In this document: in pieces, positions 1 to 9,287 of the stretch | Numbering within the stretch: position 1 is the first letter of the stretch | Layout of the letters: every line of letters begins with the position of its first letter | NCBI RefSeq assembly: GCF_000331995.1 | Contig: NC_020134.1 | Location: 1,339,465-1,403,464 of the forward strand | DNA from: Thermoclostridium stercorarium subsp. stercorarium DSM 8532 | GTDB taxonomy: Bacteria > Bacillota > Clostridia > DSM-8532 | Direction: 5' to 3' | DNA length: 64,000 nucleotides | Notes under the pieces: model-generated | What the model saw: the letters and a program-made list of their open reading frames with translations, nothing else | The model's database searches: none | Told to the model about the DNA's origin: nothing | Program-made: the position numbers and the translations under genes

Positions 1-488
1 AGGAAGAACTGGCTGACCGGTGCGAACTTACCAAGGGATATATTTCTCAGCTTGAAAGAGATTTAACATCCCCGTCCATTGCCACCCTTCAGGATATACT
101 GGAATGCCTCGGCAGCAGTATACCTGAATTTTTTAGTGAACAAAAAGCCGAACAGGTGGTTTTCAAGGAGAAGGATGTTTTTGTGAAAGAAGTTGAGGAA
201 AAGGGTTACCGGATAAAATGGATTGTTCCGAATGCGCAGAAGAAGGATATGGAGCCTATTATCCTTGAACTGAGTGAAAACGGGGAAACCGAAGAGGATG
301 ATCCCCATCAGGGTGAGGAATTCGGATATGTATTACAGGGTACTATAATTTTAACCCTTGGAAAAGAGCGTTACAAGGTAAAAAAAGGAGAGTGCTTCCA
401 TTATAAGGCAAACCAGCCCCACAGCATAAAAAACGGTGGAAAAAGGACAGCACAGGTACTCTGGATTTCGACTCCGCCGAGTTTCTGA
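1..488 (+). CDS. XRE-family HTH regulator with C-terminal cupin domain (5' end missing)
   Basis: Partial gene, open from base 3 to the TGA at 486-488; its start lies before the window. The first readable residues (EELADRCELTKGYISQLERD) are the second half of a lambda-repressor type helix-turn-helix. The C-terminal ~70 residues form a small cupin barrel, with an HQGEEFGYVLQG strand pair and a GECFHYKANQPHSI strand. Such HTH-cupin proteins (PuuR type) usually control uptake or breakdown of small molecules that bind the cupin. The gene is 22 bp upstream of potA in the same direction, so I infer that it senses polyamines and regulates the pot operon. The domain call is firm; the ligand is inference from context. 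Confidence 0.85.
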   Translation, partial: EELADRCELTKGYISQLERDLTSPSIATLQDILECLGSSIPEFFSEQKAEQVVFKEKDVFVKEVEEKGYRIKWIVPNAQKKDMEPIILELSENGETEEDDPHQGEEFGYVLQGTIILTLGKERYKVKKGECFHYKANQPHSIKNGGKRTAQVLWISTPPSF

Positions 489-510
489 ATATTGCAGGGA
501 GGTGGTTTGA

Positions 511-1551
511 ATGAGCAAAAAAATAATTGAGCTTGTGAATGTGACCAAAAGATATAACGGTGTTACGGCTGTAAAAAATATTAATCTTTACATCAGGGAA
601 AATGAGTTTGTTACCCTTTTAGGCCCAAGCGGCTGCGGGAAAACAACTACTCTGAGAATGATAGGCGGTTTCGAGGACCCTGATGAAGGAGACATTTACT
701 TTGACGGTGTGAGGATTAATGATGTACCTCCGTATAAAAGGAACATAAATACGGTGTTTCAGCGATATGCATTGTTTACTCATATGAATGTGTATGAGAA
801 TATAGCTTTTGGGTTGAGAATAAAAAAACTCCCGAAAGATGAAATAGACAGAAGAATAAAGCGCATGCTGAAACTTGTCGACCTTGAAGGATTTGAAAAC
901 AGACATGTGGATTCTTTAAGCGGCGGACAACAGCAGCGTGTTGCAATTGCCAGGGCTTTGGTCAATGAACCGAAAGTTCTTCTGCTGGATGAGCCGTTGG
1001 GTGCCCTGGATTTGAAGCTCCGTAAGGAAATGCAGATTGAGCTTATGGATATGCAGAAAAATGTGGGGATTACGTTTATTTATGTAACCCACGACCAGGA
1101 AGAAGCCCTGACGATGTCTGACACCGTTGTGGTAATGAATAACGGTGAAATACAGCAGGTGGGAACACCGGTGGATATATACAATGAGCCGGTAAACAGG
1201 TTTGTGGCTGACTTTATAGGGGAGAGCAACATCATTGAAGGCGTGATGATAGAGGATTATTTGGTGGAGTTTTCAGGGCGGAAGTTTAAATGCCTGGATA
1301 AGGGATTCGGCCACAATGAACCCGTGGATGTGGTTATAAGGCCCGAAGACATAGATATCACCGATCCGGATAAGGGGCTTATCCAGGGCGTGGTTACGTC
1401 GGTTGTGTTTAAAGGCGTTCATTATGAAATGCTTGTTGAAGGCGGCGGCTTTGAATATATGATTCAAAGTACCGATATGGCGCCGGTTGGTGCTAATGTA
1501 GGTTTAACTTTTAATCCGGAAGACATACATGTAATGAAAAGAGGGAGCTAA
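511..1551 (+). CDS. potA: Spermidine/putrescine ABC transporter, ATP-binding protein
   Basis: Cytoplasmic ATPase that powers polyamine import with PotB, PotC and PotD. Of 346 residues, Walker [10 protein letters not shown] is at 38-46, the signature LSGGQQQR at 136-143 and Walker B LLLDE at 157-161. The H-loop THDQEEA follows near 194, and a C-terminal TOBE-like regulatory domain begins near 270. The ATG is preceded by a GGGAGG site. It begins 22 bp after the regulator and its TAA directly abuts the potB start. Length and motif order are normal for PotA/CysA-type importers. The polyamine assignment comes mainly from the complete potABCD order and the PotD-type binding protein. Confidence 0.93.
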   Translation: MSKKIIELVNVTKRYNGVTAVKNINLYIRENEFVTLLGPSGCGKTTTLRMIGGFEDPDEGDIYFDGVRINDVPPYKRNINTVFQRYALFTHMNVYENIAFGLRIKKLPKDEIDRRIKRMLKLVDLEGFENRHVDSLSGGQQQRVAIARALVNEPKVLLLDEPLGALDLKLRKEMQIELMDMQKNVGITFIYVTHDQEEALTMSDTVVVMNNGEIQQVGTPVDIYNEPVNRFVADFIGESNIIEGVMIEDYLVEFSGRKFKCLDKGFGHNEPVDVVIRPEDIDITDPDKGLIQGVVTSVVFKGVHYEMLVEGGGFEYMIQSTDMAPVGANVGLTFNPEDIHVMKRGS

Positions 1552-2397
1552 GTGAAAAATAAAGCAAGATTCCTTGCATATCCATATATGGTGTGGATGG
1601 TCATCTTCATTGTTGTTCCGCTGCTTTTGGTGCTGTTTTACAGTCTGACCGAAGGCAACATCAAGGACCCGTCTTCGCTCACTTTTTCGCTGAACAATTA
1701 TAAACGGGTTTTTGATGTTATGTATTTGAACGTAATATGGAAATCTTTCAAGCTGGCGATAATTTCGACTATATGCTGCCTTATCCTTGGCTATCCTGTG
1801 GCTCTTATAATATCGACCATTAAGGCCAAATATAAGAATATAGTGCTGATGTTTTTTCTGGTTCCGATTTGGATGAATTTTCTTTTGCGGACATATGCGT
1901 GGATGTCAATACTGTCGCCAAACGGTTTTATAAACAGACTTCTTTCGTGGATGGGATTACCCACGCTTTCGATAATGCCGGGGCAAACGGCGGTTATTTT
2001 GGGCATGATTTATAACTTCCTGCCGTTTATGGTGCTGCCGATTTATACTGTATTGTCAAAAATAGACAAAAGCGTTCTTGAAGCCGCGATGGACTTGGGA
2101 GCAAACAAATTGGTAACCTTTGTGAAGGTAATTCTCCCCCTGACGGTTCCTGGGATAATAAGCGGTATAACAATGGTTTTCATGCCCGCGGTGAGTACTT
2201 TCGTAATATCCCAGTTGCTCGGCGGAGGAAAGGAACTTCTGATAGGGAATTTGATTGAACAGCAGTTTACCGTTCAGCGTGACTGGCATTTCGGTTCGGC
2301 TTTGTCAATTATTCTGATGATAATGATACTGATATCCATGGCAATTATGTCGAAGGTTGAGAAGGACGACGGCAATGGAGGTGCACCGAGATGGTAA
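1552..2397 (+). CDS. potB: Spermidine/putrescine ABC transporter, permease
   Basis: Inner-membrane permease of the importer, 281 residues with about six hydrophobic segments. The first (FLAYPYMVWMVIFIVVPLLL) is near the N terminus. The EAA loop that docks on PotA reads EAAMDLGANKLVTFVKVILP, near residue 180. The start is GTG immediately after the potA stop, with the ribosome site GAGGGAG inside the end of potA, so the two are probably translationally coupled. It overlaps potC by 7 bp. Confidence 0.92.
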   Translation: MKNKARFLAYPYMVWMVIFIVVPLLLVLFYSLTEGNIKDPSSLTFSLNNYKRVFDVMYLNVIWKSFKLAIISTICCLILGYPVALIISTIKAKYKNIVLMFFLVPIWMNFLLRTYAWMSILSPNGFINRLLSWMGLPTLSIMPGQTAVILGMIYNFLPFMVLPIYTVLSKIDKSVLEAAMDLGANKLVTFVKVILPLTVPGIISGITMVFMPAVSTFVISQLLGGGKELLIGNLIEQQFTVQRDWHFGSALSIILMIMILISMAIMSKVEKDDGNGGAPRW

Positions 2398-3170
2398 AAT
2401 TTCTGAAAAGGTTTTATCTGACACTGATATTTATTTTTCTGTACGCTCCTATAGCGGTATTGATTGTCTACAGTTTTAACGAATCAAAATCCAGAGGATA
2501 TTGGGGCGGTTTTACCTTTAAATGGTATGCTGAACTTTTCCGTGACAGGGATATAATAAAGGCTCTTTATTACACCTTCTTGGTGGCTCTGCTGTCTTCG
2601 ATAATCTCAACCGTTATCGGAACCTTTTCGGCCATTGGGATTCACAATATGGGGCTTTTTGGAAAAAAGCTTGCCCTTAACATTAACTACCTCCCTGTTT
2701 TAAACCCAGACATCGTAACGGGTATAGCGCTGATGACGCTGTTTATATCGGTGAATATGAGGCTTGGATTTTTGACAATGCTAATATCTCATACGGTTTT
2801 TAACATACCGTATGTGATTTTGTCGGTTATGCCAAAGCTTAAACAGATGGACAAAAATATGACCGAAGCGGCGTTGGATCTGGGCGCCACTCCGTCGTAC
2901 GCGTTAAGAAAGGTAATAATACCTCAGATAATGCCTGGGGTGATTACAGGCGCACTTATAGCTTTTACGCTGTCGATTGATGATTTTGTCATAAGCTTTT
3001 TCACCACCGGTTCGGGTGTTACAAACCTGTCCATACTTGTTTACTCGATGGCAAAACGCGGTGTTAAGCCATCCATTAATGCGCTGACTACTTTAATGCT
3101 GCTGACAGTGGTAATACTGCTGCTGTTAATCAATAAAAGAACGACAAAAGGAGATGAGCTTATACCATGA
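2391..3170 (+). CDS. potC: Spermidine/putrescine ABC transporter, permease
   Basis: Second membrane subunit, 259 residues with about six predicted membrane spans. Its EAA-type coupling motif EAALDLGATPSYALRKVIIP matches the one in PotB. The motif SFNESKSRG in the first periplasmic loop is typical of PotC. The gene overlaps potB by 7 bp and potD by 4 bp (ATGA), the tight packing of an obligate operon. Confidence 0.92.
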   Translation: MVKFLKRFYLTLIFIFLYAPIAVLIVYSFNESKSRGYWGGFTFKWYAELFRDRDIIKALYYTFLVALLSSIISTVIGTFSAIGIHNMGLFGKKLALNINYLPVLNPDIVTGIALMTLFISVNMRLGFLTMLISHTVFNIPYVILSVMPKLKQMDKNMTEAALDLGATPSYALRKVIIPQIMPGVITGALIAFTLSIDDFVISFFTTGSGVTNLSILVYSMAKRGVKPSINALTTLMLLTVVILLLLINKRTTKGDELIP

Positions 3171-4225
3171 AAAGAAGAGCTGGAATATTGATTATAACAG
3201 GCCTGCTGATAATTTCAGGATTGCTGGTACTTCCGGGATGCGGCAAGGATAAGGTTGTTCTGCAGATATACAACTGGGGAGAATTCATAGATCCCGGCTT
3301 GCTGGAAAAATTTGAAAAGGAAACGGGAATAAAGGTTGAACTGGATTTGTATGAAACCAACGAACACATGCTGGCCAAACTGGAGGCCGGTGGTACCCAG
3401 TACGACGTGGTTTTTCCGTCGGACTATGTTATTGAGGAAATGATTAAAAAGGACATGCTTTATAAGATTGATTTTAACAATATTCCGAATTTCAAGTATG
3501 TAAGCGACAGATTTAAAAATCTGAACTATGACCCTACAAATGAATATTCGGTGCCTTATTTCTGGGGAACTCTGGGAATTTTGTACAATACCGAAATGGT
3601 TGATGAGGAAGTGGACAGCTGGGATATACTGTGGAACGAAAAATATGCAGGGAAAATTCTGATGCTTGACAGTATGAGGGATACCATAGGCGTGGCATTG
3701 AAAAAGCTGGGATATTCGCTTAACACCACCGACACCGAAAAGCTGGAACAGGCCAAACAGCTGTTAATACAGCAAAGACCGCTGGTTAACGGGTATTATG
3801 TTGATGAGATAAAGGATATGATGATAAACGGGGATGCCGCCATTGCGGTGGATTGGTCGGGTTCTGCAATGGATATTTACTGGGAAGGAATTGACTACAT
3901 TAAATATGTCGTGCCGAAAGAAGGCTCGAATTTATGGTTTGACTGCATGGTTATCCCTAAGACCAGCCAGCATAAAAAAGAAGCAGAGATGTTTATAAAC
4001 TTTATGCTGGACCCTGAAAACGCTTATCAGAACAGTTTATATGTGGGATATGCGTCGCCTGTTACCGAAGCATTTGAAAGAATTATGCAGGAAAACCCGG
4101 AAGTAGCCGAAATGGACGCTTACAACCCTTCTGAGGAAGTACTGGATAAATGTGAAGTATTCATCGACCTCGGAGATTCAAGATCATTATTCAGCAGGAT
4201 TTGGACAGAAATTAAAGTACAGTAA
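3167..4225 (+). CDS. potD: Spermidine/putrescine-binding lipoprotein
   Basis: Extracellular substrate-binding component, 352 residues. The lipoprotein signal ends in the lipobox LPGC with Cys25 as the lipidation site, as expected for a Gram-positive binding protein anchored in the membrane. The mature start (VVLQIYNWGEFIDPGLLEKF) is the PotD/PotF family hallmark. Further family features are YDVVFPSDYVIEEM near residue 78 and a VDWSGSAMDIYW region near 225. It is the last gene of the operon and is followed by a strong hairpin. PotD and PotF specificity (spermidine against putrescine) cannot be told apart by eye. Confidence 0.93.
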   Translation: MKRRAGILIITGLLIISGLLVLPGCGKDKVVLQIYNWGEFIDPGLLEKFEKETGIKVELDLYETNEHMLAKLEAGGTQYDVVFPSDYVIEEMIKKDMLYKIDFNNIPNFKYVSDRFKNLNYDPTNEYSVPYFWGTLGILYNTEMVDEEVDSWDILWNEKYAGKILMLDSMRDTIGVALKKLGYSLNTTDTEKLEQAKQLLIQQRPLVNGYYVDEIKDMMINGDAAIAVDWSGSAMDIYWEGIDYIKYVVPKEGSNLWFDCMVIPKTSQHKKEAEMFINFMLDPENAYQNSLYVGYASPVTEAFERIMQENPEVAEMDAYNPSEEVLDKCEVFIDLGDSRSLFSRIWTEIKVQ

Positions 4226-4234
4226 TGTTAAAAA

Positions 4235-4270
4235 CCCCTCGGATCAGTTTTATCAGTCCGGGGGGTAATT
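4235..4270. terminator. Bidirectional intrinsic terminator between potD and the cyclase gene
   Basis: Hairpin with arms CCCCTCGGA and TCCGGGGGG around an AT-rich loop. It lies between convergent genes. Read on the minus strand the stem is followed by TTTTT, so it should also stop the zwf-cyclase transcript. On the plus strand the tail is weaker (TAATTTATTTT). Confidence 0.7.
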
Positions 4271-4274
4271 TATT

Positions 4275-4895
4275 TTACATTTCAATAAGACATGCACGGA
4301 CGGGTGAGCCGTCCCCGCCTTTAATTTTCAGCGGTAATGCGCACAGGAGATATTCCCCTTCTTCGATATCCTTAAGCCTCAAGCCTTCGAGAATTACTAT
4401 GCCCTTTGATAGCAGGGCTTTATGTGTAGGATGACCTGCTTGCCCGCGTTCAATTCCGAGGCTGTCTATACCTACACCTTTTATTCCTAAACTTTGCAAA
4501 TATTCTGCTGCCTCACTGTCAAGGTATACAAAACCGAAATCAAAATCATCAGTGAATGAATTTTTTGTTTTTAAAAGAATGAAATCGTCTTTTTTTATGT
4601 TTTTCATCGTTAATTCATCTTTTGTAACTGAGCCCTCGACGTGGGTAAAATCCAGCACTCTGCATGGCGTTATGCATTTGAAAAGATCAATTTCCTCAAT
4701 AGTTTTACCGTTTTCCAGCGCGTGCCATTGCGCATCCATATGGGTTCCGGTATGTAGGTTTATGTGAAGCACCGATTCGTTAACCCCGTCCTTGCCGATA
4801 TATCGTGTCTGTTCCAGTGCGGGGCGCCTATGAGCCTGGTTTTTATACACCATCATGTCATTTTTTATTTCCATGCTGATGTCGTATATTTTCAT
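4275..4895 (-). CDS. Cyclase-family metal-dependent hydrolase (kynurenine formamidase-like)
   Basis: A 206-residue protein of the cyclase/arylformamidase superfamily. The diagnostic metal-binding motif HTGTHMDAQWH is at residues 47-57, and a GIDSLGIE segment near 142 matches the second conserved block. Members bind Zn or Mn and hydrolyse amides such as N-formylkynurenine, or cyclic esters. Many clostridial members have no known substrate, and no tryptophan-degradation gene lies nearby. It is 3 bp downstream of zwf on the same strand, hence co-transcribed. Family call firm, substrate unknown. Confidence 0.82.
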   Translation of the reverse strand: MKIYDISMEIKNDMMVYKNQAHRRPALEQTRYIGKDGVNESVLHINLHTGTHMDAQWHALENGKTIEEIDLFKCITPCRVLDFTHVEGSVTKDELTMKNIKKDDFILLKTKNSFTDDFDFGFVYLDSEAAEYLQSLGIKGVGIDSLGIERGQAGHPTHKALLSKGIVILEGLRLKDIEEGEYLLCALPLKIKGGDGSPVRACLIEM

Positions 4896-4898
4896 TTA

Positions 4899-6419
4899 TT
4901 AAATCCTCCTTGTGCAGAAATTAATGCTGTTATCCATATTCCACCATGCCCTTCCGTCGTTTTCCATTAACTTTACCGCCGCTTCGGGTCCCACACTGCC
5001 TGCGGGATACGGGTATACGGGAACGGAATTTCTGCTGAGTTTCATTTCAAGATCCTCAATATACCGCCATGAAACATTGAGTTCATCCCAGCTTGTAAAA
5101 AGGGAATTGTTTCCGCGTATTGCTTCCATTATAAGCCTTTCATAAGCCTCGGGAGAGTTGTTCCCATATTCCGCCGTCTGACAGTAGTCCATGTTTGCCT
5201 GCATCATCTCGTAATAATTTCCGGGTTTTTTGGCATTTAATTGGAAATAAAAACCTTCATAGGGTTGTATGCGGAAAACAAGAATGTTAGGCTTCGCGCA
5301 GGCGTAATCACTGTAAAGTTTTACTCCCGGAGATTCCTTAAACTGGATGGCAATCTCGGCATTTTTCCTGTTCAGGCGTTTCCCTGTAAGCAAATAAAAA
5401 GGGACACCCTGCCACCTGTAATTGTCTATCCAGAGTTTCAGCGCCGCAAAAGTAGGCGTTCTGGAATTCGGGTCAACTTTTTCTTCCTGCAGGTAACCGG
5501 GAACGGCTTTACCGTCTACAATGCCCTCGGTATATTGCCCCAGAACAATCTCGCTGTCTGAGAGATTGTCGGGGAAAGGCCTTAATGCGCGCATTACCCG
5601 GATTTTTTCAAATCTTATATGCTCGGCGTCGAGTTTGACGGGAGGTTCCATTGCTATAATGGCAAGTAACTGAAACATGTGGTTCTGAACCATGTCCTTA
5701 AGCACGCCGGTGCGGTCATAATAACTGCCGCGGCTGCCAATTCCAACGGTTTCGGGAATGCTTATCTGAACATGATCGATATGGAACCTGTTCCACAGTG
5801 GCTCAAATATGCTGTTGGAAAAACGTAACGTCAGGATGTTTTGGATCATTTCCTTACCAAGGTAATGATCAATACGGTATATTCTTTCCTCGGGAAGGGC
5901 GTCGGTGAGTATGTTATTTAGTTCGGAAGCCTTTTCCAGGTTTTCGCCGAACGGTTTTTCAATCATTACCCTTTTCCAGCCGTTGCCTTCGGAAAGAAGA
6001 TTGTTTTTCTTAAGCTCAATTATTATCGGTTCAAAAAGGTTTGGCGCCACGGCGAGAAAGAACAAATGATTATGGATTCCTTTCTCCGAAAATATGTCAA
6101 GATGCTTTTTCAGAAGCAAATATCCTTCCGGAGCGGAAAAATCAAATTTTATATATGTTATACGGCCCTTTATCCCGTTCCATACCTCTTTTTCAAAGTC
6201 CCTCTGGGAATAATCTTTAACGGCTTCTTCCATCAAATTCTGAAAAATTTCGGATGTATAATCCCTTCGGCCTATCGCAAGTATATAGAAATTATCGGGG
6301 AGGAGATTGTCGATGGCCAGTGCGTATATTGCAGGGATTAGCTTTCTCTTCGTAAGATCTCCCGTAGCGCCGAATATTACAAAAACGAAAGGTTTTTCAA
6401 CTTTCCAGCGGTTATTCAT
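4899..6419 (-). CDS. zwf: Glucose-6-phosphate 1-dehydrogenase
   Basis: Oxidises glucose 6-phosphate to 6-phosphogluconolactone with NADP(+), the entry to the oxidative pentose phosphate pathway. About 506 residues, normal for the family. The N-terminal Rossmann motif is FGATGDLTKRKL and the catalytic/substrate motif RIDHYLGKEM lies near residue 180. I place the start at the ATG at 6419 because GGAGGTG lies just upstream of it. An in-frame ATG at 6431 contains that ribosome site itself and is less likely. It forms a two-gene operon with the cyclase-family gene. Confidence 0.95.
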   Translation of the reverse strand: MNNRWKVEKPFVFVIFGATGDLTKRKLIPAIYALAIDNLLPDNFYILAIGRRDYTSEIFQNLMEEAVKDYSQRDFEKEVWNGIKGRITYIKFDFSAPEGYLLLKKHLDIFSEKGIHNHLFFLAVAPNLFEPIIIELKKNNLLSEGNGWKRVMIEKPFGENLEKASELNNILTDALPEERIYRIDHYLGKEMIQNILTLRFSNSIFEPLWNRFHIDHVQISIPETVGIGSRGSYYDRTGVLKDMVQNHMFQLLAIIAMEPPVKLDAEHIRFEKIRVMRALRPFPDNLSDSEIVLGQYTEGIVDGKAVPGYLQEEKVDPNSRTPTFAALKLWIDNYRWQGVPFYLLTGKRLNRKNAEIAIQFKESPGVKLYSDYACAKPNILVFRIQPYEGFYFQLNAKKPGNYYEMMQANMDYCQTAEYGNNSPEAYERLIMEAIRGNNSLFTSWDELNVSWRYIEDLEMKLSRNSVPVYPYPAGSVGPEAAVKLMENDGRAWWNMDNSINFCTRRI

Positions 6420-6445
6420 AAGCACCTCCATAAAATTTATCTTTT

Positions 6446-6473
6446 AATATATTACCCTTGATTTTCTTGTTAA
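6446..6473 (-). promoter_or_regulatory. Possible promoter for zwf
   Basis: On the minus strand TTAACA and TATATT are spaced by 16 bp, about 30 bp upstream of the zwf start. The match is moderate. Confidence 0.4.
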
Positions 6474-6528
6474 ATCTGATTTTAAAGAGGATTTTTAAAG
6501 TGAATGAAAAATATATGCGGTATCGTTC

Positions 6529-6557
6529 TTGCTTTTAGCCTGCCCACGACTTAAAAT
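6529..6557 (+). promoter_or_regulatory. Promoter for the decarboxylase-tmk operon
   Basis: TTGCTT and TAAAAT are separated by 17 bp and sit about 45 bp upstream of the decarboxylase start. This is a good sigma-A-type match. Confidence 0.6.
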
Positions 6558-6599
6558 ATCCTTAAATAAAGAAAATATGAAAAGTTGGGAAGGCAACAA

Positions 6600-8060
6600 A
6601 TGGGAAAACCATTGGATACACCGTTAATTGACGCTCTTAATAATTTTATTTCTGCGGGAAGAATTCCCATGCACATGCCCGGGCATAAGCAGGGTAAGGG
6701 TTTTGACGCGCGTTTTAAAGATAATCTTCTTGAGTTTGATTTGACCGAACTTCCGGGGCTGGACAATTTTCACAGACCCGAAGGGGCGATATCGGAAAGC
6801 ATGGATATTACAGCAAAGGTCTTCGGGGCAAGAAAGTCCTTTTTCCTTGTAAACGGTTCAACTTCCGGGATTCATGCCGCTTTCCTCTCATGCTTCAAGA
6901 GAGGGGATGAAGTACTTGTTAACAGAAACTGCCATATATCAGTTATTCATGCTTTGATGCTGTTTGGCATTAAACCGGTGTTTGTAATGCCCGAATACGA
7001 TGAAGAATACAATCTGGCACTCCCTTCGCGGCTGGTTTCATGGAAAAGGGCATTGGACGAACATCCTGATGTCAAGGGTGCCCTTGTGACCACTCCTGAC
7101 TATTATGGGATTTGTCAGCCTCTTGCCGAACTGGCCGGGCTTCTGCATGCAAACGGGAAAATACTTATAGTTGATGAAGCCCACGGCGCCCATTTCGCTT
7201 TTTCCGGGAAATTTCCCGAAACCGCACTGGAGCAGGGGGCCGATATATGCATTCAAAGTTTTCACAAGACTCTGAATGCTCTCACGCAAGCTGCGGTTCT
7301 GCATGTCGGAAGCGAGCGCGTAAACGTTGAGAAGCTTCGCAGAGCAATATCGATGATAACCACCACAAGCCCGTCGTATATCATTATGGCTTCAATGGAA
7401 TATGCGCGCAAAGTTGCTGTTGAAGAAGGTGCCGGTAGGTATGACGAGTTGATTAATCATCTGGAGAAAATGAAGACAAGGCTTTCCGGTATGGAAAATC
7501 TGAGGGTTGTTCCCGATGTTATCGGCAAGCTGAAAAGGGATCCGACAAGGATTGTGATAGATACGTCACTGACGAATATTACCGGGTATGAATTGTATGA
7601 CATGCTTTATAATGAATACCGAATTGCGGCTGAAATGTGCGATTATTGCCATGTGGTATTTATCGCAACCATCGCGGATACACCGGATGACTTATATAAA
7701 GTAACGCATGCTTTGTTAAAAATAGACAGAAGTTTAGGGAAGACAAGAAAAAAATCATTTGATTTCCCTTTCAAAACCGGTAAATGCAGTATACCAGAGC
7801 TTTATGATTTTCTTGATTCATCTGTAAAAGTCGGTTTAACTGATGCCGAAGGCATGACAAGCGCCGAACTGGTTACACCGTATCCTCCCGGTATACCGGT
7901 TTTATGCCCGGGTGAGGTGATAACAAGGGATCATATAAAATATCTGGATAGGTTAATCCGGTCAGGAGCCGAAATTAATGGGCTGAGTACCGACGAAAAA
8001 GGACAAAGAACAATAAGGGTAGTGAAAACGTACTCCAAAGAAGAAGGTGGATTTCAATGA
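6600..8060 (+). CDS. Orn/Lys/Arg decarboxylase-family PLP enzyme (YaaO/SpeA-like)
   Basis: PLP-dependent enzyme of the group III amino acid decarboxylase family, likely making agmatine, cadaverine or putrescine. 486 residues from the ATG at 6600, which has GGGAAGG just upstream; a TTG at 6585 is in frame but lacks a better site. Motifs are MHMPGHKQGKGF near the N terminus, VDEAHGAH with the PLP-binding Asp near 192, and SFHKTL with the Schiff-base Lys near 223. A C-terminal domain of the YaaO type follows. The stop overlaps the tmk start (ATGA), as in the Bacillus yaaO-tmk pairing. Substrate is undetermined. With the pot importer nearby, the organism seems able both to import and to make polyamines. 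Confidence 0.88.
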   Translation: MGKPLDTPLIDALNNFISAGRIPMHMPGHKQGKGFDARFKDNLLEFDLTELPGLDNFHRPEGAISESMDITAKVFGARKSFFLVNGSTSGIHAAFLSCFKRGDEVLVNRNCHISVIHALMLFGIKPVFVMPEYDEEYNLALPSRLVSWKRALDEHPDVKGALVTTPDYYGICQPLAELAGLLHANGKILIVDEAHGAHFAFSGKFPETALEQGADICIQSFHKTLNALTQAAVLHVGSERVNVEKLRRAISMITTTSPSYIIMASMEYARKVAVEEGAGRYDELINHLEKMKTRLSGMENLRVVPDVIGKLKRDPTRIVIDTSLTNITGYELYDMLYNEYRIAAEMCDYCHVVFIATIADTPDDLYKVTHALLKIDRSLGKTRKKSFDFPFKTGKCSIPELYDFLDSSVKVGLTDAEGMTSAELVTPYPPGIPVLCPGEVITRDHIKYLDRLIRSGAEINGLSTDEKGQRTIRVVKTYSKEEGGFQ

Positions 8061-8692
8061 AAAAAGGGCTTTTTATAACTTTTGAAGGCGGTGATGGCTC
8101 GGGTAAAACCACGCAGGTAAAACTGTTAAAGGAGTACATCGCCGGCAAAGGTATTGAAGTTGTCACTGTTCGCGAGCCGGGAGGTGTTCCGGTGAGTGAA
8201 AAAATACGGGAAATAATTCTTGACAGCAAAAACACAGAAATGGACAATATAACGGAAATGCTTTTATATGCCGCGTCGAGGGCACAGTTGGTTTCACAGG
8301 TTATAATACCGGCACTGGACAGCGGCAAATGTGTAATCTGCGACAGGTTTGTCGATTCAAGTTACGTTTATCAGGGAATTGCAAGGGGCATGGGAATGGA
8401 TATGGTTAAAGCCATAAACGATATTGCGACCCGGAAACTGGTTCCCGATATAACTTTTTTTATGGATGTAGAGCCGATGACTGCCTTAAAAAGACGGCTT
8501 GGCATATCTGAACCCGACAGGCTGGAACGGGAGGATATTTCCTTTCATGACAAGGTATATAGGGGCTATGTAATGATAGCAGACATGTATCCTGAAAGGA
8601 TAAAGCGAATAAACGGTTTATTGCCGCCAGAAGAAGTTTTTTTGCAAATAAAAAGGCATGTGGATGATTTAATTTGCCGATATAAAGATTAG
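8057..8692 (+). CDS. tmk: Thymidylate kinase
   Basis: Phosphorylates dTMP to dTDP for DNA synthesis. 211 residues, normal length. The P-loop FEGGDGSGKTTQ is at residues 9-20, the dTMP-binding CDRFVDSSYVYQG motif near 95 and a Lid segment with arginines (EPDRLERED) near 155. The start overlaps the decarboxylase stop by 4 bp. The gene order decarboxylase-tmk-yaaR-holB-ricT is a conserved Firmicutes block. The yaaQ/darA gene that usually follows tmk in Bacillus is absent here. Confidence 0.96.
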   Translation: MKKGLFITFEGGDGSGKTTQVKLLKEYIAGKGIEVVTVREPGGVPVSEKIREIILDSKNTEMDNITEMLLYAASRAQLVSQVIIPALDSGKCVICDRFVDSSYVYQGIARGMGMDMVKAINDIATRKLVPDITFFMDVEPMTALKRRLGISEPDRLEREDISFHDKVYRGYVMIADMYPERIKRINGLLPPEEVFLQIKRHVDDLICRYKD

Positions 8693-8721
8693 AAAAAATC
8701 TTGGGAAAACGGTGAAGTTTA

Positions 8722-9180
8722 ATGGAGCTTAAAATTGACAGTTCTAACAGAAGCCAAAGAAATATCATAGGAAGGGTAAATACAGAAGGAAGCAGGGTTG
8801 TCGGACAGAAACAAACTTCCTTTGAAACCCATCTTCAAAGGCATGAATCACAGAATCTGGATGAAACACTGAGGGAAATGGCAAATGAAATAATAAAGCA
8901 GGGCGAAAAGTTAAGTGAAAAAGTGGATATTGCAGAACTGAGGGTATATAAAAAGATGATATCCGAGTTTCTTGAAGAGGCCGTCCGTGGCTTTGCCAAG
9001 TTTTCAAAGGAAAGCTACCTGGACAGAAGAGGAAGGCACCGCATTTTCGCCATAGTTAAAAGGATTAACCAGAACCTCGAGGAACTGACACAGGAAGTAT
9101 TGAAAAAAGAACGGGATCATTTGAAAATTCTTGCCAGAATTGAAGATATACGTGGCCTGATTTTGGATATATTTATGTAG
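8722..9180 (+). CDS. YaaR-family (DUF327) protein
   Basis: A 152-residue, charged, mostly helical cytoplasmic protein. It has the YaaR family pattern of a disordered N terminus with SFETHLQR followed by VDIAELRVYKKMISEFLEEA and a long helical pair ending in ARIEDIRGLILDIF. Function unknown in the family. The position between tmk and holB is exactly that of yaaR in Bacillus, which supports the call. It starts 29 bp after tmk. Confidence 0.82.
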   Translation: MELKIDSSNRSQRNIIGRVNTEGSRVVGQKQTSFETHLQRHESQNLDETLREMANEIIKQGEKLSEKVDIAELRVYKKMISEFLEEAVRGFAKFSKESYLDRRGRHRIFAIVKRINQNLEELTQEVLKKERDHLKILARIEDIRGLILDIFM

Positions 9181-9287
9181 TAACGGCATATCTGATTGAT
9201 TATCAATTATTTATACGTAATCAGGTACATATGTTATAATGTAATTACAACACAACATCATATTGAAAAGACAGGGGATGTTAGCGG

